A stretch of 64,000 nt of DNA from Methylaequor sp045563055 (GCA_045563055.1 JBJKUR010000008.1:62001-126000), one strand, 5' to 3'; positions 36,542-45,628 are shown, counted from the stretch's first letter. Program-made: numbers and translations. The notes: generated by a model not told the origin, from the letters alone.

Positions 36542-37519
36542 CTAGACCTCTAAAATATAAGTTAGAAAAAGAGGGTGTAGATTGTAGTTTTTATAAGGAT
36601 TTTTTTTTCTCAAATTCATTAACTTGTTCATACCAATGTTTATATTAAACTTTGACAATAAATTTGACATTCTTATTTTATAAGAAACCTTTTTGTCAAA
36701 TTTATCGAAATCAGGAAATATCTTTGAATAAATTTTGGGATACACAACTTTACACGATTTGAATCCAATTTTTTTATAAAACTTTTGAAGCCAATAATAA
36801 TGTGGAACTGCTGAAATCCCTTCCCAAGCAAGAGAAATCCATTCTTTATCTTCAAATTTATACGACCACTCTGAACAACCATTGTATAAAAAATGAGTTT
36901 TAGTATGAACAATCACATACTTTTTTGCTATCTCTCTACAATTTATCAAATGCTGAATTGGGTTGGATAAATGATAGAGTAACCCAGCGCTTAGTACTAA
37001 ATCAACATTTTTATTTTTATAAAGTTTTATGTATTCCTTTGAGTCTGCTGATATTAAATCATTGTTTACAAAAACATTTTTAAATTTGGGATTGTAAGCA
37101 CAATCTATGATTAATCTTTGCTGTTCACATTGATTTTTTCTAATTTCTGAAGAAAATATTTTTTTAAAACCTTGTTCTGCCAAAATAAAAGAAAATTTTC
37201 CAGTTGCGCTTGAAACGTCAAGGGCCACGGAACATTCGTTAACAAAGTCTTTAAAAATATTTCTAAAAAAATTATTGTGTGCATCATGATTAATTTTGAA
37301 AAATAATTCTTTGAATTTTTTTATTTCATTCTTTGGCGACTTTTTGGTGATAAATGACTTGCCATAAATTCCATTAATATGCCCTACAAATACTTCGTCA
37401 TCAAAATTAAAAGTATGAAGCCATGGTGATAACTTTGGAATCATACTTTCAAATTTCTTGAATTTTTGTTTCTTGACATCAATTCGCACGGGTAATTTAT
37501 AACTTATTATAATGCTCAT
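36542..37519 (-). CDS. SAM-dependent methyltransferase
   Basis: A 325-aa protein with methyltransferase motif I ALDVSSATGKFSF near residue 98, the SSEIRK of motif II and the VDLVLSAGLLYHLSNPI post-I block, as in CmoB/DUF1698-like enzymes. It starts the minus-strand cluster with PhyH, SDR and radical SAM genes at the right edge of the glycan island. The target is unknown. About 190 bp separate it from tesA. Confidence 0.75.
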   Translation of the reverse strand: MSIIISYKLPVRIDVKKQKFKKFESMIPKLSPWLHTFNFDDEVFVGHINGIYGKSFITKKSPKNEIKKFKELFFKINHDAHNNFFRNIFKDFVNECSVALDVSSATGKFSFILAEQGFKKIFSSEIRKNQCEQQRLIIDCAYNPKFKNVFVNNDLISADSKEYIKLYKNKNVDLVLSAGLLYHLSNPIQHLINCREIAKKYVIVHTKTHFLYNGCSEWSYKFEDKEWISLAWEGISAVPHYYWLQKFYKKIGFKSCKVVYPKIYSKIFPDFDKFDKKVSYKIRMSNLLSKFNINIGMNKLMNLRKKNPYKNYNLHPLFLTYILEV

Positions 37520-37705
37520 TTCAATTTTTTTAATTTTCTGCTAAACAATTGACTTAAGTAAAAAAAATTGAAAAGTGATGCAAATTTTGGCTTAATTTTT
37601 CAGGGTATTCTTTGGTGCTAGTTACAAAAACTCTCCCTAAATAAGCTTTTCTAAAATAAAACTGATTTCAAATTTTCCTCTATGTCTTTTCATAAGAAGC
37701 TATAA

Positions 37706-38347
37706 TTAATTACGAAGAATGTTAATTAATTCTTTCTCTAGATTTTTACTTATTAGACTTACACCTTTGGGGTTTGGATGTTTACCATCTTTTAAATTTA
37801 ATTTAGGGTTGAGAGCAACACCATCTAATAAAAAAGGTAAAAAAGGAAGCTGAAACTTTTTTGCAAGCTCAGGATATATCTTATCAAATTCTTTTTTATA
37901 TTCTTCTCCAAATGCATTTTGTGATATCATACCAGCTAAAAGCACAGCTATCTTTTTTTCTTTTAAAAGTTCTAAAATTCTATTTAAATTTTGTCTAACA
38001 AGGTTAGGTTTCACACCCCTTAACATATCATTAGCTCCAAGACATAAAATCAAAATATCAATATCTTTTTTTTCAATTAACCAATTCAACCTATTAAGTC
38101 CACCAGTAGTCGTATCACCAGATACACTTGCGTTAATTATATTTACATCAAACCCTTTTAGTTTCAGACTGTTCTCTAAAATAGTAGATAAATGAAACTC
38201 TTCATCTAAACCATAACCGGACATCAGGCTATCACCAAACAATGCAATTTTTTGGTTACAAAAAACTTTTGATGGTATAAAGTTTACCGCAAAAACTAAT
38301 ATAAACAGAAATTTAAGTATGAAAAATTTATATAAATTAAATAACAT
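37706..38347 (-). CDS. tesA: Arylesterase / TesA-like thioesterase I (SGNH)
   Basis: An exported SGNH hydrolase of about 213 aa. A signal peptide (FILKFLFILVFAVNFIPSKVFC) precedes GDSLMSGYG (catalytic Ser), SGDTTTGGL (Gly), CLGAND (Asn) and the DGKHPNPKG D-x-x-H pair. TesA-family enzymes cleave acyl-CoA and esters in the periplasm. I start it at the ATG at 38347, not the TTG three bases earlier. Its 5' end overlaps that of the divergent ybbA by 29 bp, the classic tesA-ybbA-ybbP arrangement. Confidence 0.9.
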   Translation of the reverse strand: MLFNLYKFFILKFLFILVFAVNFIPSKVFCNQKIALFGDSLMSGYGLDEEFHLSTILENSLKLKGFDVNIINASVSGDTTTGGLNRLNWLIEKKDIDILILCLGANDMLRGVKPNLVRQNLNRILELLKEKKIAVLLAGMISQNAFGEEYKKEFDKIYPELAKKFQLPFLPFLLDGVALNPKLNLKDGKHPNPKGVSLISKNLEKELINILRN

Positions 38348-38987
38348 CAATCTTAACTATCACTTAAATGGAAATGAGATCAAGGTTTTAAAAAATATAA
38401 ATTTTGAAATAAAGAAGAATGAAAGAGTAGCTATAATAGGAGAAAGTGGTTCGGGAAAAACAAGTCTTTTGATGCTAATGTCTGGTCTAGAAAAACCGAC
38501 CACTGGTTCAATATTTTTTAATAATGAGGATTTTTCTAAAATTAGTGAGAAAAAAAAGACTCAAATAAGAAAAGAAAAAATTGGGTTAATTTTTCAACAA
38601 TTTTATCTTATACCAAATTATACAGCCCTTGAAAATGTCATGTTTCCGATGCAAATAAATAAAATTAACAATGAAAAAAAAAAAGCTGATTCAATTCTTT
38701 CAGATATTGGTTTAGGTCATCGAAAAAATAATTTACCCTCTGAATTATCAGGTGGTGAACAACAACGGGTAGCAATTGCTAGAGCAATTTCATTTAGCCC
38801 CGAAATCATTTTAGCAGATGAACCTACTGGTAATTTAGACAGAAAAAATACAGAACTCGTTTCTGATTTGTTATTAGACTACTCAGAAAAAAGAAAAATT
38901 AGTTTAATTCTAGTTACTCACAACATGAATTTAGCAAAAAAGTGCAACAGATTTATAAAGTTGTTAGATGGTGGTATCAAAGATTAA
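38319..38987 (+). CDS. ybbA: ABC transporter ATP-binding protein (YbbA/LolD-like)
   Basis: A 222-aa ABC ATPase: Walker A GESGSGKTS (residues 41-49), signature LSGGE (143-147), Walker B with ILADEPTGNLD. The MacB/LolD family position and the pairing with a YbbP permease and tesA indicate the YbbAP-type system, thought to export or extract hydrophobic compounds. All catalytic residues are present. Confidence 0.92.
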   Translation: MKNLYKLNNINLNYHLNGNEIKVLKNINFEIKKNERVAIIGESGSGKTSLLMLMSGLEKPTTGSIFFNNEDFSKISEKKKTQIRKEKIGLIFQQFYLIPNYTALENVMFPMQINKINNEKKKADSILSDIGLGHRKNNLPSELSGGEQQRVAIARAISFSPEIILADEPTGNLDRKNTELVSDLLLDYSEKRKISLILVTHNMNLAKKCNRFIKLLDGGIKD

Positions 38988-38989
38988 AA

Positions 38990-41479
38990 ATGACTCTTCC
39001 AAAATATTTTCAGTTTTTCATAAATGAACTTAATATAAATAAATCAAAGATCACAAAGGTTTTTTTTACAATATTTATAAGCTTATTAATTTTTTCTTCT
39101 GTAACAATTTTAAAAAATAGCATTGAAAATGAAATCAAAAATAATTCAAGGGTTCTTCTTGGCGGTGATTTGGAATTATCTGCAAAAAATGAAGATCTAA
39201 ATTTAAATCTTTTAGACGAACTTAAAAAAAGTTTTTTTATGACAAAGGTCATTGAATTCACTTCTATTTTGAGAAGTGACAACGATGAGAGTAAAACAAT
39301 AAGAATAAAGGTAATTGATAATTTCTACCCACTCATTGGTAAAGCAATTGTTGAGCCTAAAGATTCACTGCGAAAACTGAAAACTAAAACTAATACTATT
39401 TTGATTGATAAAACCATAAGAAATAATCTTGATTTAAAACTAGGTGAGGAAATTAGAATACAAAATATTTCTTTTGAAGTTGTTGGGTTTATAGACCGTT
39501 TGCCCGATATTGGAGGATTTTTTCTTTTTGGAGATGAAGCCATAATAAATGAATCTAGCTTTAAAAGTTTGGAAATTAATAATCTGGGAAGCTTTATTAG
39601 TTTTAAATATAAGCTGATAAAAAAGAATAATAATTCAAAATTAGCTAACAATATAAGTAAAAATAAAAATTTTGTAGTTAAATATCCTGAAGACATAAGT
39701 CAGAATTTAAATAAAGCCATTGCAAATTTTATTTATTTTCTGTCGATAATCTCGGCATCAGCTATCCTAATCTCTGGTATTGGGTTAAAAAACTCATTAT
39801 TTTCATTTTTAAGTAATAATCAGCTTAAAATAGCAATTTATAAGTCATTAGGACTAAGCTCCAAAAGTATAAAAAATTTATATTATTTACAAACGCTCAT
39901 GATTCTAATTTTTTGCTCTCTTTTTGCGTATATTTTTAGTTTATTTATAATTTCTCTTTTAGATCATAGTTTTTTAAATTTTCTTAATATTAAATTAAAC
40001 GTCAATTTCAAAATCTATGAATACTTAATAATTCAGTTTTTTAGCATTATAATCTTCTTTATATTTGCTAAACCGGTAATGGATAGTATTGATCAAATTA
40101 GAGTAGCTGATTTATTTAGAAACAGTAGCACACATTTAAATTTAAATTATAGCAGAAAATCTGTTTTAGAAATGATTACATTTTTATTAATCTTTATTTT
40201 CTCATTCTGCATTTTAAACGTAAAACCTCAGCAAACAGCAATATTTTTTTTCTTTTTTATAATTGTTAGTTGTTTCTATTTCTTTTTATCTAAATTTTAC
40301 ATTTTAATTTTAAATAAAATTAAAAATGTTCAAAACACATCTATAAAAATAGGAATCAAAAATTTAAAAGCTTTTCGTAGTCTTAATTCAATAATAATAA
40401 TGACTATGGGATTAGGAATGACGGTATTATTTTTTTTGGGGTTTTTATCTTCTAGTATTAATAAGGAACTTAATACCTCCATACCGAAAAATGCTCCACA
40501 TTTTTTTTTCTTAGGCATTCAACAAAATGAATTAAATCTATTCTCAGAACAAATTCGTGAGATTGATTTTGAAGCAAAACAAGTAATTGTACCGATGATA
40601 TCCGCAAGAATAGAGACTATAAATAATAGAAAACCAAAAGAAATAATTGATGAAGAAAATGAGAGTTATTGGTTTATTAATGGAGACAGAAGAATATCTT
40701 GGTTCGAAAAACCGCCGACTAATAATCCAATTGTTGAAGGCAAATGGTGGGATTACGACAAGAAAACAAGCCTTCAAGTTTCATTAGATCACAAAGTTGC
40801 AAATGATCTGAAACTAAAAATTGGTGATTCCATCACGTTTAATATTTATGGTAATTCAGTGCCAGGAATTATTACTAGCTTTAGAAAAGTCGATTACAAA
40901 GATCTAAATATTAACTTTGCAATTTTATTTAATCCTAAGTATGCATCAACAATTCCTCACGAATTTATGTCTACTGTAAAATTTAAAGATGATGAGTTAG
41001 TAAATTTGAATAATTTATTAAACAAATTACCTGCCATTTCATATATAAATTTGTCAGAGTACATAAATAAAACAAAAAATTTCTTAAACAAATTATTTGT
41101 TATAAGTATTTTAATCTCAAGTGTAGTTGTCTTAATTGGACTTATAGTAATATCTAATGCTGTGAGTGTAATCGGAAATCTAAAAGTTTATCAAAATCTA
41201 GTTTTAAGAATTTTGGGTTTTGAGAAATCTAATATTATCAAATTAATAATTTTTGAATCCGCGATACTATTTATTCCTATAATTTTCTTCTCGTTAATAT
41301 TTTCTATTACATTTTCGTACTTTTTTGTAATTAAATTTTTTGATATTAATTGGTATTTTTCTTTTTCAGTCCCTTTTATTATTTCCAGCTTATTTTTATT
41401 AGTTCTATTATTCACATTATTGGTTTCAAATAAAAAATATATAAACTTTAATGTATACTACCTATTAAGGAATGGATAA
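38990..41479 (+). CDS. ybbP: ABC transporter permease (YbbP, FtsX-domain)
   Basis: An 829-aa permease with an N-terminal helix, a large periplasmic domain and two FtsX-like membrane blocks (about residues 230-400 and 690-830) plus a central helix group. I place the start at the ATG at 38990, two bases after the ybbA stop; the frame reaches back to a GTG at 38942 inside ybbA. It would form the complex with YbbA. A convergent transglutaminase gene ends 34 bp away. Confidence 0.9.
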   Translation: MTLPKYFQFFINELNINKSKITKVFFTIFISLLIFSSVTILKNSIENEIKNNSRVLLGGDLELSAKNEDLNLNLLDELKKSFFMTKVIEFTSILRSDNDESKTIRIKVIDNFYPLIGKAIVEPKDSLRKLKTKTNTILIDKTIRNNLDLKLGEEIRIQNISFEVVGFIDRLPDIGGFFLFGDEAIINESSFKSLEINNLGSFISFKYKLIKKNNNSKLANNISKNKNFVVKYPEDISQNLNKAIANFIYFLSIISASAILISGIGLKNSLFSFLSNNQLKIAIYKSLGLSSKSIKNLYYLQTLMILIFCSLFAYIFSLFIISLLDHSFLNFLNIKLNVNFKIYEYLIIQFFSIIIFFIFAKPVMDSIDQIRVADLFRNSSTHLNLNYSRKSVLEMITFLLIFIFSFCILNVKPQQTAIFFFFFIIVSCFYFFLSKFYILILNKIKNVQNTSIKIGIKNLKAFRSLNSIIIMTMGLGMTVLFFLGFLSSSINKELNTSIPKNAPHFFFLGIQQNELNLFSEQIREIDFEAKQVIVPMISARIETINNRKPKEIIDEENESYWFINGDRRISWFEKPPTNNPIVEGKWWDYDKKTSLQVSLDHKVANDLKLKIGDSITFNIYGNSVPGIITSFRKVDYKDLNINFAILFNPKYASTIPHEFMSTVKFKDDELVNLNNLLNKLPAISYINLSEYINKTKNFLNKLFVISILISSVVVLIGLIVISNAVSVIGNLKVYQNLVLRILGFEKSNIIKLIIFESAILFIPIIFFSLIFSITFSYFFVIKFFDINWYFSFSVPFIISSLFLLVLLFTLLVSNKKYINFNVYYLLRNG

Positions 41480-41502
41480 GACTCGAGCTAAATTGTCGAC
41501 TA

Positions 41503-41530
41503 ATAGAAAATTTTACTGACAATTTTCTAT
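41503..41530. terminator. Bidirectional hairpin between ybbP and the transglutaminase gene
   Basis: ATAGAAAATT and its exact complement enclose an 8-nt loop between the two convergent stops; the right arm overlaps the last codons of the minus-strand gene. Flanking A/T runs on both sides suit a two-way terminator. Confidence 0.55.
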
Positions 41531-42322
41531 ATCTACCTTTGTGCCTAAAAGTTCATCTCCATTGTAATTATTTTTTACACCTTTTATTGTAGAGGCATCT
41601 TCGAAATCAAAGCCGGTACTTATTCTTATGTATTTATCATCGATACACTTTTTATGAGACGGATCGAACCCTACCCAACCTAAATTATTTATAAAAATTT
41701 CTACCCATGCGTGAGTGGTATGTTCACCTGAAACCGTTTCTTCTAATAAAAAACCATTAATATATCTTGCTGGGAGTTGGTTAAGCCTCGCCGCGCTGAT
41801 AAGGATGTGAGCAAAATCCTGACAGACACCCTTTTTTTGCTTCAAAGCGTCCTCTGAACTAGTAGATGTTGTCGTTGACCCACTTACGTATTTGATAGAG
41901 TTTGAGACTATTAAATTAAGCTTATGGGCAAATTCTATTTGGTTTTTATTATTTTTTTTTGCATTTACCGAAATTTTCTCAATGTTTTTGCACGGTTTTG
42001 TTAAGTCTGTTTCTCTTAGAAAACAAAGCGGATTAACTTTTTCTTTCAAACCTTTTACTAAACCAGATAAATCTTTTGTTTTTAATATTCCTTTTGAAGT
42101 AATTTTAAGTTGTCCACGAAAATTATTAATAAAAATATTTTGTATTCTATGTCCTAAGGCATCAGTGTGTGACTCTAATATTTTTCCATTACTTGAGAAC
42201 GTTTTCCATTCTATAATTTCCTGATTATCGCATACCGATGGATAAAGTTTTAAACACTGAATAAGCCTGGGCACTGTTGAACTATATTCATAGGTTGTTG
42301 AGTGAGTGATTTTAATATTCAT
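41513..42322 (-). CDS. Transglutaminase-like cysteine protease fold protein
   Basis: A 269-aa protein with an N-terminal beta domain (bacterial transglutaminase-like N-terminus, THSTTYEYSSTVPRLIQCLKLYPS) and a catalytic core: Cys in GVCQDFAH near residue 169, His in HTTHAWVEIF and Asp in GFDPSH. It is the third gene of a conserved trio with an ATP-grasp and an alpha-E protein (4-bp overlap with the latter). The trio is thought to make or process an unusual peptide. No signal peptide is visible. Confidence 0.88.
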   Translation of the reverse strand: MNIKITHSTTYEYSSTVPRLIQCLKLYPSVCDNQEIIEWKTFSSNGKILESHTDALGHRIQNIFINNFRGQLKITSKGILKTKDLSGLVKGLKEKVNPLCFLRETDLTKPCKNIEKISVNAKKNNKNQIEFAHKLNLIVSNSIKYVSGSTTTSTSSEDALKQKKGVCQDFAHILISAARLNQLPARYINGFLLEETVSGEHTTHAWVEIFINNLGWVGFDPSHKKCIDDKYIRISTGFDFEDASTIKGVKNNYNGDELLGTKVDIENCQ

Positions 42323-43278
42323 GTTTCTGAACCGAAAAAGTATTTTTGTTCAAATTTTTTATAAACGATATTTATTTCTTCAATAAAGGATTTTAGAAAT
42401 TCATGCAAACCAATTTCTGTAATTTTATTAGCATTTAGATTTTTTATTTTTCTATACATTTCTCCCATTTTTTTATTTGAAACAGAAGTTTGTTTATAAA
42501 ATTTTGACAGCCTTCCTAAATGATGATTAATTTTTTCTATTGAGAAAATTAGAGATCTTGGGCAAGTCATATTCAGAATTAAAAAATCTATAATTTTAGT
42601 GTATGTAATTTCTTGTCCTCCATACGCCCATTTAAATGCCCTGAATGATGAAATTGACCTCAACATCAAACTCCATTGAAAATTGTCAATATCACCTCCG
42701 ACATAGTTTATGCTTGGAAGTAAAATAAAATATTTAACATTAATAATTCTTGCAGTAAAATCTGCTCTTTCAAAATAAGTTCCTAATATTAAAAAATCAT
42801 AACCATCATTAATTAGTTGGGTGTTAAGTATTGTGCCTCTAATTAAATTCACTTGTTTTTTTATCCATTCAATAATTTGAGGCAACTCTTTTAAGATATT
42901 TTTTGTATCTTTTAAATTTTTATCTAGTTCATGATAAGAGGAATTAATTGCATTCCAAACCTCTAAAGTAACAGCAGTTCTGACCATTCTTATATTTTCT
43001 CTTGCTGTTTTTATACAGTTTTTAACTGAAGAAGAGTTTTCTGGATCAAAAAGAAGAAAGAAAATAATTTTCTCTTTAGATATTGTTTTATATTTTTTTA
43101 AATATTCATTTTTAATTCCTGAGGTTTCCAGAATTGATTCCCATTCATTTGTATAACCTCTTTCAGTATTAGGAATCAAAGAAATTCTGTATCCAACCTC
43201 TAGGAGTCTAGCTAAAGAATCGGCTCGTTCTATATATCTTGCCGACCAAAATAAATTTTCTGCAGTTCTACTTAGCAT
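42319..43278 (-). CDS. Alpha-E domain protein
   Basis: A 319-aa, all-helical protein that starts MLSRTAENLFWSARYIERADSLARLLEV, the signature of the alpha-E (DUF403) domain, and repeats a similar motif later (LILGTYFERADFTARII). Its biochemical role is unknown, but it is nearly always encoded between a circularly permuted ATP-grasp and a transglutaminase, as here. It overlaps the transglutaminase gene by 4 bp and follows the ATP-grasp gene after 5 bp. Confidence 0.9.
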   Translation of the reverse strand: MLSRTAENLFWSARYIERADSLARLLEVGYRISLIPNTERGYTNEWESILETSGIKNEYLKKYKTISKEKIIFFLLFDPENSSSVKNCIKTARENIRMVRTAVTLEVWNAINSSYHELDKNLKDTKNILKELPQIIEWIKKQVNLIRGTILNTQLINDGYDFLILGTYFERADFTARIINVKYFILLPSINYVGGDIDNFQWSLMLRSISSFRAFKWAYGGQEITYTKIIDFLILNMTCPRSLIFSIEKINHHLGRLSKFYKQTSVSNKKMGEMYRKIKNLNANKITEIGLHEFLKSFIEEINIVYKKFEQKYFFGSET

Positions 43279-43283
43279 ATTAA

Positions 43284-44690
43284 CTATTCATTAAGTATCC
43301 ATGTATCTTTAACTCCTCCACCTTGAGAAGAATTAACCACTAATGACCCTTGATTTAAAGCAACCCTTGTTAATCCACCATTAACTAATTTTGTTTTATT
43401 TGCTCCAACCAAACAAAATGGTCTAAGATCAACGTGTCTTGGCGACAATTTTTTTTTATCAAAGACTGGTACCGAGGATAATTCAAGTATGGGTTGGGCT
43501 ATATAGTTTGCTGGATTTAAAAGGATTTTTTTTCGAAAAATTCCAATTTCTTTTTTTGACGATTTACTTCCAATTAATAAACCATAACCACCAGAGCCAT
43601 GGACTTCTTTAACAACTAATTTACTTAAATTATTTAGAACGTATTTTTTTGCACCTTCTTCACAACATCGCCAAGTTCTTACATTTTCTAGAATTGGTTC
43701 TTCTCCCAGGTAAAATTTAATTATTTCAGGTATGTAAGAATAAATAGCTTTATCGTCAGCGATACCTGAACCTGGAGCGGAACAAATATTTACATTACCA
43801 GACTTATATGAATCAAATAAGCCAGGAATTCCAATAAGTGAGGAACTATCAAAAGTGATTGGATCAATGAATTTATCATCAATTCTTCTGTAAATTATAT
43901 CAACTTTTTCTGGTCCCCTAGTTGTTTTCATATATGTTATAGATTCATCAACGAAAAGGTCATTTCCTTGAACTAATTCAACCCCCATAAGGTCAGCTAG
44001 AAAACTATGTTCATAATATGCGCTATTTAAAGAGCCAGGCGTAAGTATTACTACTTTTGGTTCTTTACCACATTTTTCTGGGGCTAGACTTTTTAGAACA
44101 TCTAACAAATAATTTGGATAGTTTTCTACAGTTTCGATTTTTAATTTTTCAAATAATTCTGGAAACATTCTCATCATTATTTCTCTATTTTCAATCATAT
44201 ATGAAACTCCAGATGGAGTTCGACAATTGTCCTCAAGAACTTTAAAAAGTTTTTCGTTAATTCTTACAATATCAGATCCAATAATTGGACTGTAAATTCT
44301 CTTAGGAACCTTAAAACCAATCATTTTAATTTCATATGCAGGGTTTTTATAAATCAAATTTTCTGGTATTAATTTTGCTTTTATAATTTCACCAGAATTA
44401 TAAATATCATTTAGAAAGGCATTAATGGCTAATGCTCTTTGAATAACTCCTTTTTTAATTTTTTTCCATTCTGTTGACGAGATTATTCTTGGAAACATAT
44501 CAAATGGAATTAAGCGCTCAGTAGAATCAAAGTTATTATATACAGAAAATGTAATACCTATCTTTTTAAAAAGATTTTCAGCTTCAGTTTTCTTTTTAAC
44601 AATTACATTTTCGGGTAAAGATTTAGCCCAATCATATATTTGATTGTAAAATTTTCTTACTTTTGAGTTTTTATAAACTTCGTTGTACAT
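43284..44690 (-). CDS. Circularly permuted ATP-grasp protein
   Basis: A 468-aa protein of the circularly permuted ATP-grasp type 1 family (formerly DUF404/407). Blocks visible include IPFDMFPRIIS near residue 70, LEDNCRTPSGVSYMIENR near 150, EGAKKYVLNNLSKLVVKEVHGSGGYG near 345 and DLRPFCLVGA near 430. ATP-grasp enzymes join a carboxylate to an amine, here probably an amino acid or peptide. It heads the trio and lies 41 bp after the putative glutamine riboswitch at 44731-44779. Substrate unknown. Confidence 0.88.
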   Translation of the reverse strand: MYNEVYKNSKVRKFYNQIYDWAKSLPENVIVKKKTEAENLFKKIGITFSVYNNFDSTERLIPFDMFPRIISSTEWKKIKKGVIQRALAINAFLNDIYNSGEIIKAKLIPENLIYKNPAYEIKMIGFKVPKRIYSPIIGSDIVRINEKLFKVLEDNCRTPSGVSYMIENREIMMRMFPELFEKLKIETVENYPNYLLDVLKSLAPEKCGKEPKVVILTPGSLNSAYYEHSFLADLMGVELVQGNDLFVDESITYMKTTRGPEKVDIIYRRIDDKFIDPITFDSSSLIGIPGLFDSYKSGNVNICSAPGSGIADDKAIYSYIPEIIKFYLGEEPILENVRTWRCCEEGAKKYVLNNLSKLVVKEVHGSGGYGLLIGSKSSKKEIGIFRKKILLNPANYIAQPILELSSVPVFDKKKLSPRHVDLRPFCLVGANKTKLVNGGLTRVALNQGSLVVNSSQGGGVKDTWILNE

Positions 44691-44727
44691 CTTCTTTCAC
44701 TTATTATCGGAGTGGAAGGAGACAGAT

Positions 44728-44782
44728 GGATGCGTTCCTTCGGTTTCAAACCTACTTCCGACCATAATGGTTGAACGTTTAT
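44728..44782 (-). promoter_or_regulatory. Putative glutamine riboswitch (glnA RNA motif)
   Basis: Read on the minus strand from 44779, the leader contains CGTTC pairing with GAACG (stem P1), an ACCA/TGGT stem P2, then the conserved CGGAAGTAGG, a GGTTT/AAACC stem P3 and CCGAAGGAACGC. This order and the invariant GGAAGTAGG and CGAAGGAACG blocks match my memory of the glnA-type glutamine aptamer. The A-TSS of the promoter at 44788 is a few bases upstream. The GAAGGA of P1/P3 (44736-44741) can instead pair with TCCTTC at 44715-44720, a possible expression switch (inference). A covariance-model search would settle this. Confidence 0.75.
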
Positions 44783-44787
44783 TTGAG

Positions 44788-44817
44788 ATTATAACTAATC
44801 ATTTTCCAAAGCAAGAA
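44788..44817 (-). promoter_or_regulatory. Promoter of the ATP-grasp/alpha-E/transglutaminase operon
   Basis: On the minus strand a perfect TATAAT (44788-44793) lies just before the riboswitch. Two -35 candidates are TTGCTT (44809-44814, 15-bp spacer) and TTCTTG (44812-44817, 18-bp spacer). Transcription would start around the first bases of the aptamer. Confidence 0.55.
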
Positions 44818-44837
44818 TTATTTGGTTTGTGTTATTA

Positions 44838-44890
44838 CTAGTCGGACTCAAACGGACATGAACCGAAGTTTAACGGATTTTGAATCAGTG
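44838..44890 (-). repeat. Decayed copy of the tRNA-Leu 3' region (second remnant)
   Basis: The plus-strand bases from CTAGTC to GAATCAGT match the tRNA-Leu gene at 46737 over about 50 bp: the T arm, variable arm (CGAAGT.T.AACGG) and part of the anticodon arm. Mutations break the T-stem and anticodon-stem. It lies upstream of the riboswitch promoter and downstream of the lipoprotein gene. It cannot be a working tRNA. Confidence 0.75.
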
Positions 44891-44966
44891 ATATTTTTCC
44901 TGAAAGACACTCTCATTCAGGGTCTCAATTTACTCTCACACTTTTTTTAGAATATCTTTAGGAACT

Positions 44967-44992
44967 AAATTAAGTCAGAAATGACTTAATTT
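44967..44992 (-). terminator. Hairpin terminator of the lipoprotein gene
   Basis: AAATTAAGTCA and its perfect complement (11 bp) flank a 4-nt loop, overlapping the lipoprotein stop codon. It is positioned to end that transcript before the tRNA remnant and the riboswitch promoter. Confidence 0.6.
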
Positions 44993-45320
44993 ATTTTTCG
45001 CAACCTTTCACATCCATTGCTTTCCTTACAGCCTCTTTTTCACCTTTTACAATTGCAAGTTCTGAAGCTTCAACACCATCACCAGTTCCAAATCCAAGAA
45101 GCAAAGCTTGCACTAAGCTAGACTTTCTTCGCCCTTCTTGAGCAATTGTAAGTTGGTCTTCTCTTCTTGCTAAAGCATTAATTTCAACTGCCAATCTTTC
45201 ACACTCATAATTTTCATATTTCATTCCTGAAGTATATGAGCCTGTAATCTGAGCTGCTGGTGTAGGCATATTACATGAGACAAGTAAAAGTAAATTAAAT
45301 AAAATAAGGACAGACTTCAT
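44991..45320 (-). CDS. Small lipoprotein
   Basis: A 109-aa protein with a lipobox LLVSC near residue 16, so Cys16 would be acylated. The mature part is helical and charged (CERLAVEINALARREDQLTIAQEGRRKSS), followed by LVQALLLGFGTGDGVEASELAIVKGEKEAVRKAM. I recognise it as a type of small alphaproteobacterial lipoprotein without a known function. It lies between two decayed tRNA-Leu copies, with its own terminator. Confidence 0.85.
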   Translation of the reverse strand: MKSVLILFNLLLLVSCNMPTPAAQITGSYTSGMKYENYECERLAVEINALARREDQLTIAQEGRRKSSLVQALLLGFGTGDGVEASELAIVKGEKEAVRKAMDVKGCEK

Positions 45321-45369
45321 CTCAATATCTAATCATAAAAATTCATTCAGGAAAAGAAAATTAATTTTA

Positions 45370-45433
45370 TGGTACCCTAGTCCGACTAGAACGGACATGA
45401 ACCGAAGTTCAACGGATTATGAATCAGTTGCGT
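45370..45433 (-). repeat. Decayed copy of the tRNA-Leu 3' region (first remnant)
   Basis: From TGGTACCC to GCGT, about 64 bp match the tRNA-Leu at 46737, including the encoded CCA, T arm, intact variable arm and most of the anticodon arm. One G of the acceptor is missing, the T loop has a substitution and the anticodon loop reads TATGA. The match ends before the D arm. It lies 50 bp upstream of the lipoprotein start. Nothing else in the surrounding 308-bp gap (45321-45628) looks functional to me. Confidence 0.8.
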
Positions 45434-45628
45434 TTGATCGTAAGTTATTAATTTAAATACATAAAGTTTTTTCTATCAAACTCTCCTATCAAACTTTTTT
45501 TAAAATTTCTAAGGATATCTCTATAATTATATTCTCATTAATATTTTCCATTATATTTTAATACCTTTTATGAATAAGTTTTGTTTAATATCTATAAAAT
45601 TTGAAATATCTATTTGATTAATAAAAAA

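Noticed and set aside
44700..44782. Possible degenerate tRNA in the ATP-grasp leader
   Set aside because: The GGAAGTAGG and GAAGGAACG blocks with three short stems fit a glutamine aptamer much better than any tRNA arm set.
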